Source: Alkaliphilus sp. (GTDB taxonomy: Bacteria; Bacillota; Clostridia; Peptostreptococcales; Thermotaleaceae). Taken from it: a DNA stretch of 7,053 bases. Positions within the stretch are counted from its first letter, which is position 1. Each line of letters opens with the position of its first letter. Below are positions 1-5,500 of this stretch, piece by piece. The notes under the pieces are model-generated. The model saw only the letters and a program-made list of their open reading frames with translations. It did not search any database and had not been told where the DNA came from. The DNA lies in NCBI GenBank assembly GCA_018335765.1, contig JAGXRU010000191.1, positions 1 through 7,053 on the forward strand. The letters run 5' to 3'. Made by a program: the position numbers and the translations under genes.

Positions 1-377
1 GCAATTTCGGCAATAATCGGGAGTGGTAACGGCTTGCTGTACGGAAACTGCACCGCGCCTTTGCTTGTTTTGTATTCCGTGAGCCTTTCGCTGAAATGCT
101 CAACAGCCTTATCGCCAGGGTACAGCCCGATGTGCTTTTTGAATGCCGCAAAGTGGATTATATTTTGTTTGCGCCAGTAAGTTGGCATGCTCCACGAGAT
201 ACGCTCTTCTGCATATGGGAGTGCGGCACGGAGCGTATCTCGCACTTGATTTAATAACGGCCGAATATCCTCCGGTTGTGCATCAATATAGGCATCAATC
301 GTTTTCGGCGGCTCGCCGCAATAATGGTCTTGATTTGTGTTCTTGAACTCCCGTCTGCACTTAGGACATTGCCACAT
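1..377 (-). CDS. DUF1801 (YdhG-like) family protein with N-terminal Cys motif, partial
   Basis: Reading the minus strand from the ATG at 375-377 gives an unbroken 125-residue frame that leaves the window at position 1, so the C-terminus is missing. It begins MWQCPKCRREF and has HYC at residues 18-20, a short zinc-ribbon-like CxxC plus HxC arrangement. The body follows the DUF1801/YdhG pattern: IDAYIDAQPEDIRPLL, then ERISWSMPTYW, then HFAAFKKHIGLYPG, and KGAVQFPYSKPLP near the edge. Members of this family are small cytosolic proteins. Some are annotated as iron chaperone-like on the basis of B. subtilis Fra (YdhG), but the biochemical role here is unknown. The start is chosen because MWQCPKC is the usual N-terminus of this subgroup, and GCGAGG lies about 10 nt upstream. 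It lies downstream of the toxin gene on the same strand, separated by 93 nt, and shares its higher G+C content. The family call is firm, the function open. Confidence 0.88.
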   Translation of the reverse strand, partial: MWQCPKCRREFKNTNQDHYCGEPPKTIDAYIDAQPEDIRPLLNQVRDTLRAALPYAEERISWSMPTYWRKQNIIHFAAFKKHIGLYPGDKAVEHFSERLTEYKTSKGAVQFPYSKPLPLPIIAEI

Positions 378-416
378 ATTGCATTTGCCTCGCTCTCTAT
401 AATAGTTACCTTTATT

Positions 417-433
417 TTGAGTGTTCCACTCAA
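417..433. repeat. 17-bp palindrome between toxin gene and DUF1801 gene
   Basis: TTGAGTG and CACTCAA form perfect 7-bp arms around a 3-nt centre. The site lies 38 nt past the toxin stop and 40 nt before the DUF1801 start. Neither strand has a T-tract after the arms, so it is a poor intrinsic terminator. It may be an operator for the DUF1801 gene or a weak RNA hairpin. No function can be assigned from sequence alone. Confidence 0.4.
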
Positions 434-470
434 TAAATTCCTGTTTGTCTGCGTGTTAGTATAAATAATT

Positions 471-788
471 CTACTTCACCAGCCACCCATAATCCTGTCT
501 GCAATCCACAATATAATCAACATACACCGTCTGATCCTTAATCTGATACAGAATAAGATACCACTTCTCAACAAACATCTTGTGATACTTGTTTAATGGT
601 ATAAATTCAGCATTGAGAAAAGGAAAACGCTCCAGCATGGTGGAGAGGGAGCGGATAGCGTCCATCAATTCATTCTTTGTTCTGCGGGCGGCAGCAGGAC
701 TTTTTTGTGCCAGAAAACGCACATGGCCCGCCAGCATCTGACGGGCACGGTCGGAAACAATCACCTTATATTGAGGCTTCTTTTCCAT
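471..788 (-). CDS. ParE/RelE-family toxin of a type II toxin-antitoxin pair
   Basis: A 105-residue basic protein of the RelE/ParE toxin superfamily, usual length for the family. N-terminal helices (about residues 12-55, with ARQMLAGHVRFLAQKS and RTKNELMDAIRSL) precede the characteristic beta-sheet: YHKMFVEKWYLILYQI (68-83), TVYVDYIVDCRQDYGWL (87-103). The ending with CRQDY resembles the ParE-type strand that carries the conserved Arg. Family toxins either poison DNA gyrase (ParE) or cleave mRNA on the ribosome (RelE); which applies here cannot be told. The ATG at 788 is preferred over an upstream in-frame ATG at 833 because GAGGTGG sits 4-5 nt before it and because the shorter form starts with the expected YKVIVSDRA strand. 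The gene overlaps the end of the antitoxin gene by 23 nt, implying translational coupling. The stop is TAG. Confidence 0.87.
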   Translation of the reverse strand: MEKKPQYKVIVSDRARQMLAGHVRFLAQKSPAAARRTKNELMDAIRSLSTMLERFPFLNAEFIPLNKYHKMFVEKWYLILYQIKDQTVYVDYIVDCRQDYGWLVK

Positions 789-1056
789 GTTCCACCTCAT
801 CAATAATGCTGTCCAGATATCTGTCCAGCTCATCCGGTGTCACTCCGGCGCGTCCGGCCAGACGGTCTTCCTCAACAGCCAGCAGTTCTTCACGCAGCTT
901 TAGCATTTTCTCACGGCGGACAAAGGTATCTATATCCATAACCACAAGATCACCCTCGCCGTTTTTGGTAAGATACACAGGCTCCCCGGAAGATTTGCAC
1001 AAAGCCGCAATTTCATTGTAATTTTGCCGGATGCTTGCGGATGGTTTAATTTGCAT
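766..1056 (-). CDS. Phd/YefM-type antitoxin, promoter-proximal partner of the toxin
   Basis: A 96-residue protein starting MQIKPSASIRQNYNEI, then GEPVYLTKNGEGDLVVMDIDTF (24-45), the usual N-terminal Phd/YefM DNA-binding fold with its TKNGxGxxVVM strand. The C-terminal half (46-96) is charged and helical (REKMLKLREELLAVEEDRL) and ends acidic; this is the part that normally wraps the toxin and is unfolded and degraded when free. The start at 1056 is chosen because AAGGAG (1065-1070) sits 8 nt upstream, whereas the ATG at 1080 lacks a comparable site and would add nine residues not typical of the family. The gene comes first in the pair and overlaps the toxin by 23 nt. Repression by itself and by the toxin complex through the palindrome at 1100-1114 is inferred. 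Confidence 0.88.
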   Translation of the reverse strand: MQIKPSASIRQNYNEIAALCKSSGEPVYLTKNGEGDLVVMDIDTFVRREKMLKLREELLAVEEDRLAGRAGVTPDELDRYLDSIIDEVEHGKEASI

Positions 1057-1089
1057 GGTATCAACTCCTTGTAGTAACATTGTAGCTAT

Positions 1090-1118
1090 ATTATACCCCT
1101 TTCATGCTATGAAATCAA
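1090..1118 (-). promoter_or_regulatory. Promoter of the antitoxin-toxin operon
   Basis: On the minus strand TTGATT (1113-1118) is followed by exactly 17 nt and a perfect TATAAT (1090-1095). Transcription would begin near 1083, giving a leader of about 25 nt that contains the AAGGAG ribosome binding site. Position, spacing and match make this a strong sigma-A type promoter. Confidence 0.8.
1100..1114. promoter_or_regulatory. 15-bp palindrome inside the promoter, probable antitoxin operator
   Basis: TTTCAT and ATGAAA form perfect 6-bp arms around a 3-bp centre, located in the spacer between the -35 and -10 boxes and touching the -35 box. A protein bound here would block RNA polymerase directly. 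Phd/YefM antitoxins are known to autoregulate through palindromes in their own promoters, so this is the best candidate operator. That it binds this antitoxin is inference. Confidence 0.6.
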
Positions 1119-1130
1119 CCAACCATTCGG

Positions 1131-1244
1131 TTACAGCCTTTCAAGCTCCTGTGGGCGCTGCAAACCCAATAAAATTTTCAGATAATCGTTCATATCCTTT
1201 CCACGTTTGGGAGGCTCATCGAAAAAGGCATATGAGGAGCACAT
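1131..1244 (-). pseudogene. Remnant of an unidentified gene, C-terminal piece with GKDxND motif
   Basis: A minus-strand frame of 37 codons ends in TAA at 1131-1133 and contains SYAFFDEPPKRGKDMNDYL. A 37-codon frame is weak evidence of coding in itself. The composition and the PPxxGKDxNDYL pattern read like the end of a real protein rather than random frame, and recall the GKDWN(D/E) stretch near the end of toprim-like domains in mobilization proteins of clostridial conjugative elements. There is no good ribosome binding site at its ATG. It directly abuts the kinase remnant at 1216-1387 in another frame. The most likely reading is a leftover of a mobile element gene joined to other DNA; family identity is tentative. 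Confidence 0.35.
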
Positions 1245-1387
1245 CTACGTAAACAATTTTATCTGTATGATCTAAACTCATTGAGGCAGAATATTTTTCT
1301 AGGGATTTATGTACACTTTGTAAACCTAAGCCATGATTTTCCTTGTCAGCATGAGTAGTTTTTAACTTTTTATCTTTATAAAAAAAT
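1216..1387 (-). pseudogene. C-terminal remnant of an AgrC-like GHKL histidine kinase
   Basis: The minus-strand frame ending in TGA at 1216-1218 reads LFFYKDKKLKTTHADKENHGLG and continues with LQSVHKSLEKYSASM and KIVYVDVLL. The sequence KENHGLGLxSV is the G2 (ATP-lid) box of the HATPase_c_5/AgrC-type GHKL ATPase domain, and the following helix and last strand are in the right order and spacing. Only about 50 residues remain. The N and G1 boxes, the phosphorylated His and the membrane part are absent, and upstream sequence is the cstA terminator. Four residues (CLFR) follow the usual C-terminal strand before the stop, suggesting that the original end is lost too. Peptide-sensing kinases of this class normally pair with LytTR regulators. 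It cannot make a working kinase. Confidence 0.7.
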
Positions 1388-1424
1388 AGCCCTGCAAACT
1401 TTAATAATTCAAGCTTGCAGGGCT
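1380..1424 (-). terminator. Intrinsic terminator of cstA
   Basis: On the minus strand, AGCCCTGCAA and TTGCAGGGCT form a perfect 10-bp stem that extends by GCTT/AAGT (one G-T pair) to 14 bp, with a 9-nt loop, followed by A and seven T residues (1380-1386). It begins 13 nt after the cstA stop. This is a strong Rho-independent terminator that should isolate cstA from the toxin-antitoxin region. Confidence 0.92.
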
Positions 1425-1437
1425 GTATAAATTAATT

Positions 1438-2874
1438 TTACGCTTTTATTCCATGATCCGTCTTAGCTTCTTGTATTTTCTTTTTAGCTATTGTTAGGAA
1501 TAAGACAAGCACTCCAACTGTCACTACTATACCTACTGGGTAAGCTGTGGAAGTCGCAAGCTTAAAGCCTTCTGGTGCTACTAGTATATAAGTTATTGAT
1601 ACAGCCGTCATAAATGTAGCCGGCACTGCAGCAATCCAATAACACTTCTTATTAATAGCCAGATACATTGCTGCTGCCCAAAGTACGATCATTGCTAACG
1701 TTTGGTTTGACCATGCAAAATATCTCCATATTACATTAAAGTCTACCTTTGTCAATATAAAACCGATTACAAATAGAGGAATAGTTAGTAAAAGTCTATT
1801 TTTGATAGGTCCTTGCTTAAACTTCAAGAAGTCTGCAATTGTAAGCCTTGCACTTCTAAAAGCAGTATCTCCTGAGGTTATAGGACAAGCAACAACTCCT
1901 AATATAGCAAGAGCTCCACCGATTTGACCAAGCAGTGTGTTGGATATTGTACTTACAACCCAACCTTGACCACCGTTAGCACTCATTTGAGCAGCCAATT
2001 CTCCGGTGTTACCAAAGAAAGCGATTGCCGCCGCTGCCCAAATTAAGGCAATGATGCCTTCAGCGATCATAGATCCGTAGAATATTGATCTCCCTTGTTT
2101 TTCTGAAGTTATACATCTAGCCATCAAAGGTGATTGGGTTGAGTGGAAACCTGAAATAGCTCCGCAAGCAATAGTTACAAACATCAATGGCCATATAGGA
2201 AGCTGTTTTGGATGAAGGTTAGCAAGAGTAATTTCTGGGATGTGATAGCCTCCAAATATGATACCCCCTGATACCCCTAAAGCCATTACTATAAGCGCAA
2301 TACCAAACAAAGGATATATTTTTCCAATTAACTTGTCTATTGGAAGTAGTGTTGCTAATATATAATATGCGAATATTATATATACCCAAAAAGCTGTATC
2401 AAATGCTTCAGGTGTTAATCCGGCTAATAGCTTCGCAGGTCCAGTTATAAACACTACACCAACAAGAATAAGAACTATAACAGAAAAACCTCTCATGAAA
2501 TTCTTAAAACCAGGTCCAAGATACTTGCCAACAACTTCAGGAATACTTGCACCATCATGCCTTACGGACAACATTCCTGAAAAATAATCATGGACACCAC
2601 CCGCGAATATTGAGCCAAGTACAATCCAAAGGAAAGCTACAGGTCCCCATAACGCACCGGCAATTGCACCGAAAATCGGTCCAAGACCAGCGATGTTTAA
2701 TAATTGTATCATGAATATTTTCCACATAGGCAGCGGTACAAAATCCACTCCGTCTTCAAGCCTGATAGCCGGAGTTTTGATGCTTTCGTCTGCACCAAAA
2801 GCTTTATCGACAATTTTACTGTAAATAAAGTAACCTAGAAGCAGAGCGACAATAGATAAGAAAAATGATACCAT
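1438..2874 (-). CDS. cstA: CstA-family carbon starvation/peptide-pyruvate transporter
   Basis: A 478-residue integral membrane protein with about a dozen hydrophobic segments, the first at residues 3-18. CstA signatures are plain: GPIFGAIAGALWGP (65-78), AGGVHDYFSGMLSVRHDG (91-108), SGFHSTQSPLMARCI (241-255), YGSMIAEGIIALIWAAAA (266-283) and PITSGDTAFRSARL (331-344). It is shorter than the ~700-residue E. coli CstA and BtsT but close to the compact clostridial forms. Characterised members import pyruvate by proton symport or are linked to peptide use during starvation. The adjoining LytS/LytTR pair, like BtsS/BtsR next to or controlling BtsT, favours pyruvate as substrate here. AGGAGGT (2882-2888) lies 7 nt before the ATG. 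It has its own likely promoter in the 106-nt gap behind the regulator gene and a strong terminator after the stop. Substrate is inferred, family is certain. Confidence 0.95.
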   Translation of the reverse strand: MVSFFLSIVALLLGYFIYSKIVDKAFGADESIKTPAIRLEDGVDFVPLPMWKIFMIQLLNIAGLGPIFGAIAGALWGPVAFLWIVLGSIFAGGVHDYFSGMLSVRHDGASIPEVVGKYLGPGFKNFMRGFSVIVLILVGVVFITGPAKLLAGLTPEAFDTAFWVYIIFAYYILATLLPIDKLIGKIYPLFGIALIVMALGVSGGIIFGGYHIPEITLANLHPKQLPIWPLMFVTIACGAISGFHSTQSPLMARCITSEKQGRSIFYGSMIAEGIIALIWAAAAIAFFGNTGELAAQMSANGGQGWVVSTISNTLLGQIGGALAILGVVACPITSGDTAFRSARLTIADFLKFKQGPIKNRLLLTIPLFVIGFILTKVDFNVIWRYFAWSNQTLAMIVLWAAAMYLAINKKCYWIAAVPATFMTAVSITYILVAPEGFKLATSTAYPVGIVVTVGVLVLFLTIAKKKIQEAKTDHGIKA

Positions 2875-2911
2875 TTACAATACCTCCTATATTTTATTTA
2901 AATATAGTTAT

Positions 2912-2940
2912 ATTATAAAACAGAATCTTGATTTAATATT
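2912..2940 (-). promoter_or_regulatory. Probable activator-dependent promoter of cstA
   Basis: A perfect TATAAT (2912-2917, minus strand) lies about 38 nt before the cstA start. At 17 nt upstream the -35 position reads AATATT, a poor match. A good -10 with a bad -35 is typical of promoters that need an activator, here presumably the LytTR regulator. The leader would be about 30 nt and contains AGGAGGT. Confidence 0.5.
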
Positions 2941-2952
2941 TATTGCTGCATC

Positions 2953-2978
2953 AAATGACAAAATGAATACATAAAATG
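2953..2978 (-). promoter_or_regulatory. Repeat cluster upstream of cstA, candidate LytTR binding site
   Basis: Minus strand carries CATTTT (2973-2978), CATTTT (2960-2965) and CATTT (2953-2957) in the same orientation, spaced 13 and about 8 nt. They lie roughly 50-75 nt upstream of the predicted start of transcription. LytTR regulators bind imperfect direct repeats at about such distances. The repeats do not match the known AgrA or BtsR consensus, and the DNA is A+T-rich, so this is tentative. Confidence 0.3.
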
Positions 2979-2980
2979 CA

Positions 2981-3682
2981 TTATATACCCATTAACTGTT
3001 TAAATAATGATATGTTTTGTCTACTTACCGGAATTTCTGAATTCAACCCTTGCAGCTTAATAATATATGTATTATTAAACCAAGGGATAACCTCTGTTAT
3101 TTTATCTATATTAACAATATAGGAACGGTGACATCTGAAGAAAGTGCTTTGGACTAGTTTTTTATTAAAATCAGACAGGCTGGAGGAAACCTTGAATCTA
3201 TCATCCTTTGTATATACATAAACCTCATGCTCGTTTGCTTCGCAATAGTATATGTCATCAATGCCCATCACGTACATTTTATTGTTTTTTGATAGGGTTA
3301 TCTTTTTGTTGCTGCACTTTATAGCAGTACAATTTTCAAGTCTTTTCAGCGTATCCACTATTCTGCTTTCAGAGTATGGCTTTAGAATATAATCAAACGC
3401 AGCCACTTCGAAGGCTTCAATGGCATATTCACTATAAGCACTGATAAACACAAGTAAGGGTTTTGACTTTGAAGCTTTTATTACTCGGCTAAGAGACAGC
3501 CCATCCAATTTGGGCATGTTTATATCAAGAAAAACCACATCAACAGAATTCATTTGCAAATATTCTAGTGCTTTAACACTATCATCAAATTTCTCTGCTA
3601 TTTTGATGGCGCTGAAGTTAGTGACAAAGAAGCTCAACTCCTGTATAGATGGATATTCGTCATCTACAATAATACAATTCAT
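2981..3682 (-). CDS. LytTR-family response regulator (BtsR/LytR type)
   Basis: A 233-residue two-domain regulator. The receiver domain (1-115) has the acidic pair D7-D8, phosphoacceptor D53 in VVFLDINMPKLDG, S81 in FISAYSEYAIEAF and K101 in DYILKPY, so all the key residues are present. The LytTR DNA-binding domain (about 133-231) shows VMGIDDIYYCEANEHEVYVY, then FFRCHRSYIVNIDKI (181-195) and EIPVSRQNI (216-224). It is expected to be phosphorylated by the kinase encoded just upstream and to activate cstA just downstream. The start at 3682 is preferred because MNCIIVDDE is the normal receiver beginning and GGAGG lies 11 nt upstream. In-frame ATGs at 3700 and 3715 are possible alternatives but have weak ribosome binding sites. 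It lies 54 nt behind the kinase gene, in one operon. Confidence 0.93.
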   Translation of the reverse strand: MNCIIVDDEYPSIQELSFFVTNFSAIKIAEKFDDSVKALEYLQMNSVDVVFLDINMPKLDGLSLSRVIKASKSKPLLVFISAYSEYAIEAFEVAAFDYILKPYSESRIVDTLKRLENCTAIKCSNKKITLSKNNKMYVMGIDDIYYCEANEHEVYVYTKDDRFKVSSSLSDFNKKLVQSTFFRCHRSYIVNIDKITEVIPWFNNTYIIKLQGLNSEIPVSRQNISLFKQLMGI

Positions 3683-3736
3683 GCTGTTGACAGCCTCCAT
3701 TCTTCTATGGAACAAAAAATCGCTTTCATATTACTT

Positions 3737-5401
3737 TTAAGTTATATAAGCCCTATCACCCATATTGTCGTGAATAATAAAGCTAATTCTTGTGCCAAGC
3801 GCAAGACGCTCTATATTAAGACCATTGCCATAAATATATCGTAGTCTGTTATGCACATTTGACATGCCAATTTTGCTTTCCTTTACCGTTCCGGCATGAA
3901 AGTTGTGAAGGAAATCTTGTGAAATACCTATGCCATCGTCCTCAATTGTTATTTGAACATCATTTGCATTGTTCCTTTTCACTTCTATCTTGACATTTCC
4001 CGAACCGGAGCCCATTAGTATTCCATGCTTTATTGAATTTTCAACTAATGGTTGTATTATTAAGGAAGGTATTTTAATTTGAATATTCTCATCAATACAA
4101 TAGGACACATTAAGTTTAACTCCAAATCGTGCTTTTTCTATTTCAACATATGCTTTTACCTGCTGAAGCTCTTTGCTGATATCAACGAGAGTACTTGTTT
4201 CTTCTATGTTGTATCTTAAATAGGTCGATAGATTAACTATTAGCTCACGTGCTTCATCTGGACTGGTTCTCAAAAAAGAAATGATAGTGTTCAGTGCATT
4301 AAAGAGAAAATGCGGATTTATCTGAGCTTGAAGTGCCTTTATTTCTGCCTTAGTTGCCAATTCCTTGAGTTTTACTACTTTACTTATTTCAAGCTGAGTA
4401 GATATTAACTGCGATAATCCTACGGCTAGTTTTTCATTTGTGTATGATATGCCATTTTCCTTGGAATAGTATAATTTCAATGTGCCTATAACTTCTTCCC
4501 CCTCTTTGAGAGGAACAATAAGCACAGATTTTAACTGACAGCTTTCACAAGAGCATTCAATCTCTTGGGGTGCTTTTATGATAAGATTATTCCCATCTTT
4601 AACAGCTCCGCCACTGAAATGATGATCCGAACTTAGACCTTCATTTGCTAAAATCATATTTTTATCAGTAATTGCAACTGCGATAGCTCCTGTTGAATCC
4701 TTTATTATGGAGCATATCTGTTTTAATGAATGGCTATTTATTTCTCTGAAATAGGGTAGTGTCTTATTGGCAATTTCGAGAGCAAGCTGAGCTTGCTTTG
4801 CAGCAATTTGATCTTTCTCATTAAAGATTTTCTGTATGAGTAAGATGAGAATGCTTACTCCTAATGCATTTGTAAAGCTCATGGGAAAATATATGCTTTT
4901 AACAATGTCAAAGGCACTAGAAAAAGGCTTAGACAAAAGGAGAATTAAAAGCATCTCAATGCTCTGTATTAAAAAACCTCCGAAAAGACCATAAACCCAT
5001 TTTTCATATTTTTTACCTTTTAAATGTATATAGGCAGAAACAAAGCCAGCAAGAACCGTAGTTATTGCACATGGAATAGTAGTTATGCCCCCGACATCAT
5101 AAAAAAATCTGTGAATACCGGCAATAAAACCCGATACTATACCTACGAACGGACCGCAAAGAATTCCGCCAGCCAACACTCCTATGATTCTGGTGTTTGC
5201 TATAGCACCATTTACATCAGTTCCGGTATAGGTACCTATAATACCAAAGGTAGCAAAAGTTACAGACAAGACAATAAGGTCAAATCGTCTAAATTGATCT
5301 CGCTGTATCATCTTTTTAAATATTGACAAGTTTGATATGATAAAGGCTAAAATTATTACATAGCTTAAGTTGTTGATAAGACTTTTTACTAAATCTATCA
5401 T
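3737..5401 (-). CDS. LytS/BtsS-type sensor histidine kinase, likely pyruvate sensor
   Basis: A 554-residue membrane kinase, close to the length of E. coli BtsS. Residues 1-195 are the 5TM-5TMR_LYT receptor with several hydrophobic helices and the family segment NTRIIGVLAGGILCGPFVG (69-87). A cytoplasmic GAF-like region follows (about 215-340), with a Cys cluster ECSCESC (C283, C285, C288). The kinase core has LQAQINPHFLFNALNTI with H364 as the phosphorylated His, IIQPLVENSIKHG (N box, N455), EDDGIGI (G1, 487-493) and GMSNVHNRLRYIYG (G2, 512-525). R71, R98, C111 and T114 resemble the Arg-Arg-Cys-Ser pyruvate pocket that I recall for BtsS, allowing a two-residue shift. AAAGGTG just before the ATG is a serviceable ribosome binding site. 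It forms an operon with the LytTR regulator. The sensed ligand is inferred, not shown. Confidence 0.94.
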   Translation of the reverse strand: MIDLVKSLINNLSYVIILAFIISNLSIFKKMIQRDQFRRFDLIVLSVTFATFGIIGTYTGTDVNGAIANTRIIGVLAGGILCGPFVGIVSGFIAGIHRFFYDVGGITTIPCAITTVLAGFVSAYIHLKGKKYEKWVYGLFGGFLIQSIEMLLILLLSKPFSSAFDIVKSIYFPMSFTNALGVSILILLIQKIFNEKDQIAAKQAQLALEIANKTLPYFREINSHSLKQICSIIKDSTGAIAVAITDKNMILANEGLSSDHHFSGGAVKDGNNLIIKAPQEIECSCESCQLKSVLIVPLKEGEEVIGTLKLYYSKENGISYTNEKLAVGLSQLISTQLEISKVVKLKELATKAEIKALQAQINPHFLFNALNTIISFLRTSPDEARELIVNLSTYLRYNIEETSTLVDISKELQQVKAYVEIEKARFGVKLNVSYCIDENIQIKIPSLIIQPLVENSIKHGILMGSGSGNVKIEVKRNNANDVQITIEDDGIGISQDFLHNFHAGTVKESKIGMSNVHNRLRYIYGNGLNIERLALGTRISFIIHDNMGDRAYIT

Positions 5402-5447
5402 ATTGCACCTTTATCCCCAATATTTTTTAGAAAGTTTTCTTCATACT

Positions 5448-5476
5448 ATTTTAGCCTTTTACCAAAACGTCTGCAA
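5448..5476 (-). promoter_or_regulatory. Probable promoter of the lytS-lytTR operon
   Basis: On the minus strand TTGCAG (5471-5476) is followed by 17 nt and TAAAAT (5448-5453), a five-of-six match to the -10 consensus. It lies in the 99-nt gap behind iolB. No terminator hairpin with a T-tract is visible in that gap, so read-through from iolB is also possible. Confidence 0.5.
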
Positions 5477-5500
5477 GTTAATGTTTTATCTCTTGTGTTT

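Noticed and set aside
143..346. Plus-strand open frame of 67 codons
   Set aside because: It lies opposite the clear DUF1801 gene, has no ribosome binding site and its product resembles no family.
251..433. Minus-strand open frame of 60 codons beginning upstream of the DUF1801 start
   Set aside because: It overlaps the DUF1801 gene in another frame and reads as low-complexity; the real frame starts at 377.
417..433. Palindrome as an intrinsic terminator for the toxin operon
   Set aside because: No T-tract follows the arms on either strand and the stem is only 7 bp, so I list it only as a palindrome.
471..833. Longer 120-residue version of the toxin
   Set aside because: The added 15 residues are antitoxin sequence read in another frame, and the better ribosome binding site precedes the ATG at 788.
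677..1021. Plus-strand open frame of 114 codons, very rich in Ser and Arg
   Set aside because: It is antisense to the toxin and antitoxin genes, with the Ser/Arg bias typical of a reversed coding strand.
1031..1252. Plus-strand open frame of 73 codons
   Set aside because: It runs across the toxin-antitoxin promoter and the two remnants, with no ribosome binding site or recognisable product.
5024..5326. Plus-strand open frame of 100 codons opposite lytS
   Set aside because: It is antisense to the membrane domain of the kinase and has no coding signals of its own.
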